This document shows positions 1-7,044 of a stretch of 10,173 nucleotides of DNA, piece by piece. Each line of letters opens with the position of its first letter. Within the stretch, counting starts at the first letter, position 1. The position numbers and the translations under genes were made by a program. Location of the stretch: positions 1 to 10,173 of the forward strand of contig JANQIS010000182.1 in the NCBI GenBank assembly GCA_028282045.1. The letters are read 5' to 3'. Below the pieces are notes generated by a model that was given only the letters and a program-made list of their open reading frames with translations, searched no databases and was not told where the DNA came from. This DNA comes from Gammaproteobacteria bacterium (GTDB lineage: Bacteria > Pseudomonadota > Gammaproteobacteria > Francisellales > CACEW01).

Positions 1-120
1 AAAATATGGCTAGTTAGCTTTATGCAATATGACTTAGGGTATTTCGATGAGACTGCTAGTAGAGTGGAGCCAATTGATAACCCATTCGGTGCAAAAGTGT
101 TACCTATGTCTCGAATATAA
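1..120 (+). CDS. IS481-like transposase, C-terminal end (cut by window edge)
   Basis: Frame 1 is open from the first base to a TAA at 118-120 and gives 39 residues, beginning KIWLVSFMQYDLGYF and ending NPFGAKVLPMSRI. I recognise this as the C-terminal tail of an integrase-core (DDE, rve) transposase of the IS481 type, whose tails often read WLVSFM.YDLGYFD followed by NPFG.KVLPM. The catalytic DDE residues would lie upstream, outside the window, so activity cannot be judged. A probable element end follows three bases after the stop, as expected for an insertion sequence that is almost entirely coding. The family assignment is from memory of related proteins. Being a partial transposase is nearly certain; the exact family is less so. 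Confidence 0.8.
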   Translation, partial: KIWLVSFMQYDLGYFDETASRVEPIDNPFGAKVLPMSRI

Positions 121-122
121 AC

Positions 123-148
123 TGTAACCCATGTCTTCGGTATGGACC
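123..148 (+). mobile_element. Probable right terminal repeat of the IS481-like element
   Basis: Just after the transposase stop is TGTAACCCATGTCTTCGG followed by TATGGACC, which resembles the ends of IS481-type elements. A degenerate copy, TGTTACCTATGTCTCGAATA, lies at 98-117 inside the last codons of the transposase. The outer boundary is set only approximately (146-148), because the left end and the target duplication are outside the window. The element end lies about 10 bases from the CCA end of the tRNA gene. Confidence 0.6.
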
Positions 149-157
149 ATTCTAAGA

Positions 158-233
<76 letters not shown>

Positions 234-271
234 ACTAAGTTTGATGCGCAAAGCACCTCAAACAGGCGCTC

Positions 272-299
272 ATCATACCAAAAAAATTGTTGTTGTAAA
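272..299 (-). promoter_or_regulatory. sigma70-type promoter for tRNA-Gly
   Basis: On the minus strand a -35 TTTACA (294-299) and a -10 TATGAT (272-277) are separated by 16 bases. The predicted start near 265 gives a leader of about 32 nt before the tRNA. The stretch after the -10 begins GAGCGCC, a GC-rich discriminator as often seen at growth-controlled stable RNA promoters. The stringent-control reading is inference. Confidence 0.75.
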
Positions 300-490
300 G
301 CGTTACTGTGGCATAGAGATGAAAAGCTATTTTATTCTGGCTAAACAGCATTCGGTTTAGTCGGCGTGCCATCAGTTTGTACACGATGCCAACAGGAGAT
401 TGTCATCCGATGAGCAACAATGATGGATATGTTTGAGATACCTGATGACTGATTTGGATAGTGGTATGTGGATGTCTAACCGTAGCGATA

Positions 491-520
491 TTATCAAGAA
501 ACTACAGTGTTATTTACAAT
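491..520 (+). promoter_or_regulatory. Possible second (upstream) promoter of the atp operon
   Basis: TTATCA (491-496) and TACAAT (515-520) are separated by 18 bases. The -10 matches the sigma70 consensus at five of six positions and the -35 at four of six. It lies about 40 bases upstream of the stronger candidate at 534-562. It could be a tandem promoter or chance in AT-rich DNA. Confidence 0.35.
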
Positions 521-533
521 CGATAAGTTCAGG

Positions 534-562
534 TTGTCACGTAGCAATGAACCCTATATACT
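534..562 (+). promoter_or_regulatory. Main sigma70-type promoter of the atp operon
   Basis: TTGTCA (534-539) and TATACT (557-562) stand at the ideal 17-base spacing, each matching consensus at five of six positions. Transcription would begin around 568-570, leaving about 16 bases before the ATG at 585. Because the promoter lies inside the extended reading frame that begins with GTG at 507, that longer protein would not be made from this transcript. This supports the 585 start for atpI. Confidence 0.75.
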
Positions 563-584
563 GCTGCGCAAATTTAAGTGCTTG

Positions 585-962
585 ATGCCGTCAATGACAT
601 TAGCAATGAAAGCTGTACTGACCCAAATAATCGTTGGTTTGTTCGCCATAATTATTGCTGGTATAGTAGCGCCTTCAGTATTATTTTCTGTGGCGGCAGG
701 TGTCATTGTGATGTGGTGTGCAGTGGCTTATTTACTCTATAAACTATGGCGGCTTGAGCGTACCCCAGGGGCGCAGCCACAGGTTGTAGCCAACGCTTTA
801 TATATTGCGCAGGCAGTTAAATTTATGGTGTTAGTTATTGGTGTCGTGTTGGTGATGCTGTTATTTACCGTTAATTGGATTGCATTCTTAATTGGTGTCA
901 TGGTGGTGCAGGTTGGCAATATGCTGACTTCATTACAAATGAAGAGGGCAATGGCTTCATGA
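585..962 (+). CDS. atpI: ATP synthase protein I (AtpI), small membrane protein
   Basis: A 125-residue hydrophobic protein with about four membrane-spanning segments, near residues 8-28, 31-51, 72-94 and 97-117, and a short basic C-terminus. Its length and position before atpB match AtpI (about 126-130 residues in E. coli). In other bacteria AtpI is not part of the finished enzyme but helps assemble or stabilise the c-ring. The frame is open back to a GTG at 507, but a strong promoter at 534-562 lies inside that part. The ATG at 585 is therefore chosen; it has only a weak TTAAGTG ahead of it at 574-580. ATGs at 594 and 606 are alternatives with no better ribosome site. Its stop overlaps the atpB start in ATGA (959-962), implying coupled translation. 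Confidence 0.88.
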   Translation: MPSMTLAMKAVLTQIIVGLFAIIIAGIVAPSVLFSVAAGVIVMWCAVAYLLYKLWRLERTPGAQPQVVANALYIAQAVKFMVLVIGVVLVMLLFTVNWIAFLIGVMVVQVGNMLTSLQMKRAMAS

Positions 963-1750
963 GTTCATCAGAATATATTAAACACCATTTGCACAATTTA
1001 GACTTTAGCCTGGCGACAGGGCATTTTGGCGGCAGTGGTTTTTGGGTGGTTCACCTCGATACACTGATCGTTTCGTGGGTGTTAGGCTTGTCGTTTTTCT
1101 TTTCTTTCTGGCTGGTGGCCAGGAAAGTGAATTCCGGCCTGCCGGGAGCCTGGCAAAATATTGTTGAAGCAGCGATTGAGTGGATTGAAAAGCTGAGTGA
1201 AGAGAATTTCATGAAGCATTCTCCCATGGTGGCACCGTTAGCGTTAACTATTTTCGTCTGGATCTTTTTGATGAATTTTATGGATTTGGTGCCGTTAGAT
1301 TTGCTGCCGACCATTTTGTCTTGGTTTGGTGTGCACTATTTTCGCTCTGTGCCCACTGCTGATCCTTACACGACTTTTGCACTGTCATTGAGTGTCTTTA
1401 TTCTGCTGATTATCTACAATATTCGTTTCAAAGGCTTGTTCGGTGTGATTAAAGAAATTTTAAGTGCTCCTTTCGGGTGGTGGTTACTGCCAATTAACGT
1501 GTTTTTCCATGCCATGGAGGCGTTTGTCAAACCGTTTTCATTGTCACTGCGATTGTTCGGTAATTTGTTTGCCGGTGAGATGATTTTTATTTTGATCGCT
1601 GCGCTAATCCCCTGGTATGCACAATGGCCGGTTGGTGTGCCCTGGGCATTACTGCACGGCTTGATTATCAGTATTCAGGCTTTTGTATTTATGCTGTTGA
1701 CCGTGGTTTACTTGAACATGGCCGCAGAGTTACACGAAGCAGAACATTAA
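959..1750 (+). CDS. atpB: ATP synthase Fo subunit a
   Basis: A 263-residue polytopic membrane protein (E. coli 271), the Fo stator that forms the two proton half-channels beside the c-ring. The signature SLSLRLFGNLFAGE contains Arg198, equivalent to the essential E. coli Arg210, and Glu207, equivalent to Glu219. The following helix has His233 (E. coli His245) and Gln240 (Gln252), so the proton path looks intact. The N-terminus (SSEYIKHHLHNL) is the usual periplasmic-side start of the gammaproteobacterial protein. The frame is open 28 codons further upstream, but that part lies within atpI. The ATG at 959 overlaps the atpI stop and has GAGG at 944-947. Confidence 0.97.
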   Translation: MSSSEYIKHHLHNLDFSLATGHFGGSGFWVVHLDTLIVSWVLGLSFFFSFWLVARKVNSGLPGAWQNIVEAAIEWIEKLSEENFMKHSPMVAPLALTIFVWIFLMNFMDLVPLDLLPTILSWFGVHYFRSVPTADPYTTFALSLSVFILLIIYNIRFKGLFGVIKEILSAPFGWWLLPINVFFHAMEAFVKPFSLSLRLFGNLFAGEMIFILIAALIPWYAQWPVGVPWALLHGLIISIQAFVFMLLTVVYLNMAAELHEAEH

Positions 1751-1777
1751 TTAATTTTAACCATAAGGAGAAACGAC
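1751..1777 (+). promoter_or_regulatory. atpE translation initiation region
   Basis: The gap between atpB and atpE is A/T-rich (TTAATTTTAACCATAAGGAG) and ends in AAGGAG at 1765-1770, seven bases before the ATG. This is the strongest ribosome site in the operon. In E. coli, a U-rich, unstructured sequence before atpE raises c-subunit synthesis to match its roughly ten copies per enzyme. The same role here is inference from layout and composition. Confidence 0.6.
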
Positions 1778-2074
1778 ATGATGAACTTAGCCAGTATTTT
1801 CGGCGGAAACTTGCAAGGCTTATCAGCCATTGCATCGGCGCTGTTTATTGGTCTTGCTGCCTGCGGTACTGCGATTGGTTTCGGTGTTTTGGGCGGTAAG
1901 TACTTAGAAGGTGTAGCGCGCCAACCAGAGCTGAACAAAATGTTGATGGGTCGCTTTTTTATTATGATGGCCTTTGTTGACCAGTTTGCGGTAATCTCCA
2001 TCGTCTTGGGCCTGCTGGTGATGTTCTCTAACCCATTTATGGGTCCGGTGACTCACGCGATGGGTGCTGCCTAA
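1778..2074 (+). CDS. atpE: ATP synthase Fo subunit c
   Basis: A 98-residue hairpin membrane protein (E. coli 79) that forms the rotating c-ring. Helix 1 carries GLAACGTAIGFGVLGGKYLEG, followed by the polar loop ARQPEL that contacts gamma and epsilon. Helix 2 carries the proton-binding carboxylate Asp68 in MAFVDQFAVIS. E. coli has DAIPMI at this point, so Gln69 replaces Ala and Ala71 replaces the helix proline. The position that is Gln in sodium-coupled rings is Phe35, so proton coupling is expected. About seven extra N-terminal and twelve extra C-terminal residues (ending NPFMGPVTHAMGAA) make it longer than usual. ATGs at 1778 and 1781 are adjacent; the first has the better spacing from AAGGAG. 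Identity is certain; the effect of the variant is unknown. Confidence 0.97.
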   Translation: MMNLASIFGGNLQGLSAIASALFIGLAACGTAIGFGVLGGKYLEGVARQPELNKMLMGRFFIMMAFVDQFAVISIVLGLLVMFSNPFMGPVTHAMGAA

Positions 2075-2112
2075 AGCACGTTTTCAGTTTGCTGGATAAA
2101 GGATAAGCCGTT

Positions 2113-2586
2113 ATGGGTATCGATATGACATTAGTAGGGCAGATGATCACCTTCTTGATCTTTGTGGCATTGACCGTGAAGTTCATCTGGCCGTCAATCA
2201 GTAAAGCATTGGCTGAGCGCCGCAAAAAAATTGCTGATGGTTTGGCTGCTGCTGAACGTGGTCAGTATGAACTTGAAGTAGCCCATCACAAAGCTAAAGA
2301 AGTTATCCGTGAAGCTAAAGCACAAGCTTCCACTATTATCGAACAGGCCAACCATCGTGCCCATGTGATTGAAGAAGAAGCGCGTGAGCACACACGCGAT
2401 GTGACTGAGAAAATGAAACAAGCTGCAGCTCATGAGATAGATGTGGAATATCGTCGTGTCTCTGAAGAACTGCGCACTAAAGTGGCAGAATTAGCTGTCG
2501 CCGGTGCAGAGAAGCTGTTGCGTCGCAATATCGATAAGGCAGCTAATCAGGCAATTTTAGATAAATTGGTAGAAGAGATTCGCTAA
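2113..2586 (+). CDS. atpF: ATP synthase Fo subunit b
   Basis: 157 residues (E. coli 156). One N-terminal membrane segment (about residues 6-26, MITFLIFVALTVKFIW) is followed by a long charged amphipathic helix to the C-terminus. This is the peripheral stalk that holds delta and the alpha3beta3 head against rotation. Conserved landmarks are IADGLAAAERG near residue 40, IIEQAN in the middle and VAELAVAGAEKLL near residue 125, the delta-binding end. The start at 2113 has AAAGGA at 2098-2103; a second in-frame ATG at 2125 would shorten the conserved N-terminus. The stop shares one base with the atpH start (TAATG), so the two are probably translationally coupled. Confidence 0.97.
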   Translation: MGIDMTLVGQMITFLIFVALTVKFIWPSISKALAERRKKIADGLAAAERGQYELEVAHHKAKEVIREAKAQASTIIEQANHRAHVIEEEAREHTRDVTEKMKQAAAHEIDVEYRRVSEELRTKVAELAVAGAEKLLRRNIDKAANQAILDKLVEEIR

Positions 2587-3122
2587 TGACAGGTGGAACT
2601 GTAGTTGCAACACCCTACGCTCGTGCGGCATATGAATATGCTAAAGCACATAAAAAGGTGGCGCAGTGGGCGGCAATCCTGCTCGCCTGTGGTGAAGTGA
2701 TTTGTAACGATGATATTGCCTTGTTGTTGAGCCACCCTATGATTGGACAAGTGGTGGTGGTTGAGGCGCTGATTGCCGTCCTGGGCAAAAAGCTTGACCA
2801 GCATCAAAGCAATTTTTTGCGTTTACTGGCAGAAAAACGCCGCTTAAGTGTGTTAGCGGAAATTGCCAATTTGTTTGTCCAGGAGCAACAAGCTGATGAG
2901 GCAGTTGTTCATGCGACCATTGTTACTGCAGATAAGATTACCAAAGCGGTGCTCAAACACATCACTATGGCGATTGAGAAGCAAGTTGCAAAAGAGGTTG
3001 CACTAGAGCATGAGGTGGATGAGTCACTGATTGGGGGCGCAATAGTGCGCATTGGTGATCGGGTCATTGATGCCTCGATTAAAGGACAACTGAGGCGCCT
3101 GGCGCAACAAATGATTCATTAA
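2586..3122 (+). CDS. atpH: ATP synthase F1 subunit delta (OSCP-like)
   Basis: 178 residues (E. coli 177). It caps the F1 head and joins it to the b-subunit stalk. The N-terminal helical domain begins with the family pattern PYARAAYEYA near residue 10. The C-terminal part holds LEHEVDESLIGGAIVRIGDRVIDAS near residues 139-163, the most conserved part of the family, followed by the final helix RRLAQQMI. The ATG overlaps the atpF stop by one base, and a purine-rich AGAAGAGA just upstream lies inside the end of atpF. Spacing to atpA is 16 bases. No unusual features are seen. Confidence 0.96.
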   Translation: MTGGTVVATPYARAAYEYAKAHKKVAQWAAILLACGEVICNDDIALLLSHPMIGQVVVVEALIAVLGKKLDQHQSNFLRLLAEKRRLSVLAEIANLFVQEQQADEAVVHATIVTADKITKAVLKHITMAIEKQVAKEVALEHEVDESLIGGAIVRIGDRVIDASIKGQLRRLAQQMIH

Positions 3123-3138
3123 GAAAAAAGGTAAAACC

Positions 3139-4680
3139 ATGCAGTTGAATTCGGCTGAAATCAGTAACTTAATTAAAGAACGTATTGCCAACTTTTCGAT
3201 CGCAACACAGGCGCGTACTGAAGGTACTATTGTAAGTGTGCGTGATGGCATTATTCGTATCCATGGCTTGGCAGAAGCTGAATATGGTGAAATGCTTGAA
3301 CTCCCAGGTGATATATATGGCCTGGCATTAAACCTTGAACGGGATTCTGTGGGTGCCGTGGTGTTAGGTCCGGCTGAGCACTTGGCAGAAGGTCAGACTG
3401 TTCGTTGTACTGGTAAAATTCTTGAAGTACCGGTCGGTGAGGCTTTGTTAGGTCGTGTGGTTGATGCCTTAGGCAATCCAATTGACGGCAGTGGGCCGAT
3501 TAAGACCAAAACCACCTCTCCAGTTGAGAAAGTTGCCCCTGGCGTGATTGCTCGGGAAGGGGTTTCTCAACCGATGCAAACCGGTATCAAGTCGATCGAT
3601 GCGTTAACACCAGTGGGGCGTGGTCAGCGTGAATTGATTATTGGCGACCGCCAGACAGGTAAAACAGCCGTCGCTATCGATACCATCATTAACCAGAGAG
3701 ATACCGGTGTAAAATGTATTTATGTGGCCATTGGCCAGAAAGCTTCATCGATTGCTAATGTGGTGCGTAAGCTTGAAGAACACGACGCGATGAAGCACAC
3801 CATTGTCGTAGCAGCCGGTGCGGCTGACGCTGCGGCCTTACAATTTATCGCACCATATGCCGGTTGTGCTATGGGCGAGTATTTCCGTGATCGTGGCGAA
3901 GATGCTTTGATCGTTTATGATGACTTGACTAAGCAAGCGTGGGCTTATCGTCAGATTTCCTTGTTGTTACGTCGTCCACCGGGGCGTGAAGCTTATCCTG
4001 GTGATGTGTTTTACTTGCACTCACGTTTGCTGGAACGTGCAGCACGCGTCAATGCTGAATATGTTGAAAAAGTGACTAAGGGTGAAGTCAAAGGTAAAAC
4101 AGGTTCATTAACTGCCTTACCCATTATTGAGACCCAAGCCGGTGATATTTCGGCTTTCGTACCAACCAACGTGATCTCGATTACTGATGGTCAGATCTTC
4201 TTAGAAACAGACTTGTTTAACTCAGGTTTTCGTCCAGCAATTAATGCCGGCGCTTCCGTTTCGCGTGTGGGTGGTGCGGCACAAACTAAGATTATCAAGA
4301 AGCTTGGCGGTGGTGTGAAACTATCATTGGCACAGTTTCGTGAGTTGGAGGCCTTTGCACAATTCGCTTCTGATTTAGATGACGTGACCCGTAAACAATT
4401 AGAGCGCGGTCAGCGCATGATGGAAGTCATGAAGCAAAAGCAATACGCGCCGTTATCGGTAGCTGAAATGGCGGCCTCATTGTTTATGGTTGAGAAAGGT
4501 TATGTAGATGATGTCGAGATTGACAAAGTGGTTGACTTTGAAGCCGCACTGCATGACTACCTGAACAGTGAACACAAAAAACTGATGGCAGACATCAACA
4601 AACACTGTAAATATGACGATGACATTGCTAAAGCACTGACCAGTGCCATCGAATCATTTAAGCAGACACAAACTTGGTAG
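3139..4680 (+). CDS. atpA: ATP synthase F1 subunit alpha
   Basis: 513 residues, the same length as in E. coli. This is the regulatory nucleotide-binding subunit that alternates with beta in the F1 hexamer. The order is an N-terminal beta-barrel, a nucleotide-binding domain with the P-loop GDRQTGKT at residues 169-176, a Walker B strand ALIVYDDL, and the segment SVSRVGGAAQ. That segment contains Arg376, the arginine finger that reaches into the neighbouring beta active site. The helical C-terminal domain ends FKQTQTW, close to the E. coli end FKATQSW. The start has AAGG at 3128-3131, seven bases upstream. The gap to atpG is only 8 bases. All key residues are present. Confidence 0.98.
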   Translation: MQLNSAEISNLIKERIANFSIATQARTEGTIVSVRDGIIRIHGLAEAEYGEMLELPGDIYGLALNLERDSVGAVVLGPAEHLAEGQTVRCTGKILEVPVGEALLGRVVDALGNPIDGSGPIKTKTTSPVEKVAPGVIAREGVSQPMQTGIKSIDALTPVGRGQRELIIGDRQTGKTAVAIDTIINQRDTGVKCIYVAIGQKASSIANVVRKLEEHDAMKHTIVVAAGAADAAALQFIAPYAGCAMGEYFRDRGEDALIVYDDLTKQAWAYRQISLLLRRPPGREAYPGDVFYLHSRLLERAARVNAEYVEKVTKGEVKGKTGSLTALPIIETQAGDISAFVPTNVISITDGQIFLETDLFNSGFRPAINAGASVSRVGGAAQTKIIKKLGGGVKLSLAQFRELEAFAQFASDLDDVTRKQLERGQRMMEVMKQKQYAPLSVAEMAASLFMVEKGYVDDVEIDKVVDFEAALHDYLNSEHKKLMADINKHCKYDDDIAKALTSAIESFKQTQTW

Positions 4681-4688
4681 GATAACTT

Positions 4689-5561
4689 ATGGCAACTGCT
4701 CGCGAGATTAAGTCACGCATCGGTAGTGTACAAAACACCAAAAAGATTACGCGTGCGATGGAAATGATCGCTGCCAGTAAGTTGCGCAAGGCACGTGATC
4801 ATATGGAGGCAACCAAACCTTACGCACAAATCGCGCGTAAGATCATTGGCCACGTTGCTAAATCCCATCCTGAGTATAAACACCCCTATTTGCATGAGCG
4901 TGAAGTCAAGCGAGTAGGCTATATTGTGGTATCGACTGACCGTGGCTTGTGTGGTGCATTGAATATCAATGCCTTCAAGCTGGCCGTACAGTCTATGCAA
5001 GAGTGGCAGGACAAAAAAATCGATATTGACGTTGCCATCATTGGCCACAAAGCTGAAACTTTCTTTAAGCGAGTAAAGGCTAATATCGTTACCTACGCCC
5101 ATCATCTGGGTGAACAGCCTCAAGTTAAAGATTTGATTGGCTCGGTCAAGGTGATGCTCGACGCCTATGATGAAGGCAAGATTGATCGTTTGTTTATGAT
5201 CTCTAATGAGTTTAACAGCACCATTTCGCAAAAACCCACTTTAGAGCAGCTTTTACCTGTGGTGCCCAGCCAGGACGAGACGCCTGAGTATTTCTGGGAT
5301 TACATCTACGAGTACAGTGCAAAGGATTTGTTAACGATGCTGTTGGTACGCTATGTGGAGTCACAAGTGTATCAGGCAGTGGTGGAGAATTTCGCCTGCG
5401 AGCAAGCTTCTCGTATGATGGCGATGAAAAATGCTACTGATAATGCTGGCGAGGTAATCGGTCAATTAAAACTGGAATATAACAAAGCCCGCCAGTCTTC
5501 CATTACTAAAGAATTAGCAGAAATCGTCTCCGGTGCCGAAGCACTTGATGAGGCACAATGA
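4689..5561 (+). CDS. atpG: ATP synthase F1 subunit gamma
   Basis: 290 residues (E. coli 287). This is the central rotor shaft, made of N- and C-terminal helices coiled together inside the alpha3beta3 ring, with a Rossmann-like middle domain. The N-terminal helix has the signature IGSVQNTKKITRAMEMIAASK. The middle has VVSTDRGLCGALN, and the C-terminal helix has MKNATDNAGEVI and YNKARQSSITKELAEIVSGA. A five-residue tail (LDEAQ) extends slightly past the usual end. The ribosome site is weak: TAGGAT at 4678-4683 overlaps the atpA stop, suggesting coupling to atpA translation. No defects are seen. Confidence 0.97.
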   Translation: MATAREIKSRIGSVQNTKKITRAMEMIAASKLRKARDHMEATKPYAQIARKIIGHVAKSHPEYKHPYLHEREVKRVGYIVVSTDRGLCGALNINAFKLAVQSMQEWQDKKIDIDVAIIGHKAETFFKRVKANIVTYAHHLGEQPQVKDLIGSVKVMLDAYDEGKIDRLFMISNEFNSTISQKPTLEQLLPVVPSQDETPEYFWDYIYEYSAKDLLTMLLVRYVESQVYQAVVENFACEQASRMMAMKNATDNAGEVIGQLKLEYNKARQSSITKELAEIVSGAEALDEAQ

Positions 5562-5579
5562 TCATATAGAGGAAATGAT

Positions 5580-7028
5580 ATGAGTACAGCAAAAGCCAAA
5601 ACAGCCACAAAGAAAGCGACTAAGGCTTCCAAAGCGGTTGATGCAAAAGACCATGCCGAAGGTGTCATCATCCAAGTGATTGGTGCAGTAATCGATGTTG
5701 AATTCCCTCGTGATGCCGTGCCTAAAGTGTATGATGCACTGGTTATTGAAGCAACTGGCTTGACTATTGAAGTGCAGCAGCAGCTCGGTGATGGTGTGGT
5801 GCGCTGTATTGCTATGGGAACGAGCGATGGCCTAAAGCGTGGTTTGAAAGCCCTTAATACCGGTGAGGCCATTAAAGTACCTGTCGGTGCGAAAACATTG
5901 GGCCGTATTATGGACGTATTGGGCAACCCCATTGATGAGAAAGGCCCGATTGGCGCAAAAGAGCGCCGTCCGATTCACGTTACACCGCCTAAGTTTGAAG
6001 ATCAGGCCCTCAGCCGTGAACTGTTGGAAACGGGTGTTAAAGTGATTGATCTGATTTGTCCGTTTGCTAAAGGCGGTAAAGTGGGTTTGTTCGGTGGTGC
6101 CGGCGTGGGTAAAACCGTGACCATGATGGAATTGATCAATAACATTGCCACCGAGCACAGTGGTTATTCCGTATTTGCCGGTGTAGGAGAGCGTACCCGT
6201 GAAGGTAACGACTTTTACCATGAAATGCAAGAATCCAACGTTTTGGATAAAGTTACCTTAGTGTACGGTCAGATGAATGAGCCTCCAGGTAATCGTCTGC
6301 GTGTGGCATTAACTGGTTTGACTATGGCCGAGAGCTTCCGTGATGAAGGCCGTGATGTTTTGATGTTTATTGATAACATCTACCGTTACACTTTGGCTGG
6401 TACTGAAGTGTCAGCATTATTGGGGCGTATGCCATCTGCGGTAGGTTATCAGCCAACTCTGGCTGAAGAAATGGGTGTGCTGCAAGAGCGGATTACCTCC
6501 ACTAAAACCGGTTCTATTACCTCGGTGCAAGCGGTATACGTACCAGCAGATGATTTAACTGACCCATCCCCAGCCACCACATTCTCACACTTAGATGCGA
6601 CCATCGTATTATCCCGTCCGATTGCTGAGTTGGGTATCTACCCGGCAGTAGATCCGCTGGATTCAACCAGTCGCCAGCTTGATCCGGAAGTGGTTGGCCA
6701 GGAACACTACGATGTGGCGCGTGCAGTACAAAAAACCTTGCAGCGTTACAAAGACTTAAAAGACATCATCGCTATTCTCGGTATGGATGAATTGTCTGAT
6801 GAAGATAAACTCATCGTGGCGCGTGCGCGTAAGATTCAGCGCTTCTTGTCACAACCTTTCCATGTGGCAGAGGTCTTTACCGGTAACCCTGGTAAATATG
6901 TACCATTAAAAGAGACCATCCGTGACTTCAAAGCCATCGTTGAAGGTGAGTATGATCATTTGCCAGAACAAGCTTTCTACATGGTCGGCTCTATCGATGA
7001 AGCGATTAAGAAAGCAGAATCTATGTAA
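5580..7028 (+). CDS. atpD: ATP synthase F1 subunit beta, with N-terminal extension
   Basis: 482 residues (E. coli 460). This is the catalytic subunit that makes ATP from ADP and phosphate at the alpha-beta interfaces. The P-loop GGAGVGKT is at residues 172-179, the catalytic Glu204 (E. coli Glu181) is in GERTREGNDFYHE, and the torque-linked loop reads DELSDED at 403-409. The rest is strongly conserved to the C-terminus. The oddity is the start: about 23 residues, rich in Lys, Ala and Thr, precede the point where E. coli AtpD begins (GKIVQVIGAV, here GVIIQVIGAV from residue 28). AGAGG at 5568-5572 lies seven bases before the ATG at 5580, and no later ATG exists in the extension. The extension is therefore probably translated. 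Its role is unknown. Confidence 0.98.
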   Translation: MSTAKAKTATKKATKASKAVDAKDHAEGVIIQVIGAVIDVEFPRDAVPKVYDALVIEATGLTIEVQQQLGDGVVRCIAMGTSDGLKRGLKALNTGEAIKVPVGAKTLGRIMDVLGNPIDEKGPIGAKERRPIHVTPPKFEDQALSRELLETGVKVIDLICPFAKGGKVGLFGGAGVGKTVTMMELINNIATEHSGYSVFAGVGERTREGNDFYHEMQESNVLDKVTLVYGQMNEPPGNRLRVALTGLTMAESFRDEGRDVLMFIDNIYRYTLAGTEVSALLGRMPSAVGYQPTLAEEMGVLQERITSTKTGSITSVQAVYVPADDLTDPSPATTFSHLDATIVLSRPIAELGIYPAVDPLDSTSRQLDPEVVGQEHYDVARAVQKTLQRYKDLKDIIAILGMDELSDEDKLIVARARKIQRFLSQPFHVAEVFTGNPGKYVPLKETIRDFKAIVEGEYDHLPEQAFYMVGSIDEAIKKAESM

Positions 7029-7044
7029 ATAAGGCGCAGTACAT

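Larger units (their letters stand above)
300..584. other. Non-coding region between the divergent tRNA-Gly and atpI
   Basis: I see no credible coding sequence here. The region separates the leftward tRNA promoter from the rightward atp promoters. It contains an inverted repeat, GGCTAAAC (339-346) and GTTTAGTC (355-362), giving an 8-bp stem with one G-T pair around an 8-base loop. No T-run follows it on the plus strand, so it is not a convincing terminator. In many gammaproteobacteria rsmG-parA-parB lie directly upstream of atpI; no trace of parB is visible. Confidence 0.6.

Noticed and set aside
507..584. GTG-initiated 26-residue N-terminal extension of AtpI
   Set aside because: It contains a near-consensus promoter, has no ribosome site, and has no counterpart in the AtpI sequence I know.
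875..958. 28-residue upstream extension of AtpB
   Set aside because: It lies wholly within atpI in another frame; the ATGA overlap at 959-962 and the normal AtpB length favour the later start.
1778..2074. Sodium-coupled c-ring suggested by Gln next to the carboxylate
   Set aside because: The helix-1 Gln of sodium-binding rings is Phe35 here and the carboxylate is Asp, not Glu, so a proton ring is more likely.
4713..5231. 172-residue open frame on the minus strand inside atpG
   Set aside because: It is a shadow of a highly conserved gene with no recognisable domain and no promoter or ribosome site.
5462..5932. 156-residue open frame on the minus strand across the atpG-atpD junction
   Set aside because: Low-complexity Ser/Thr/Ala/Pro sequence that mirrors coding bias of the opposite strand; no independent support.
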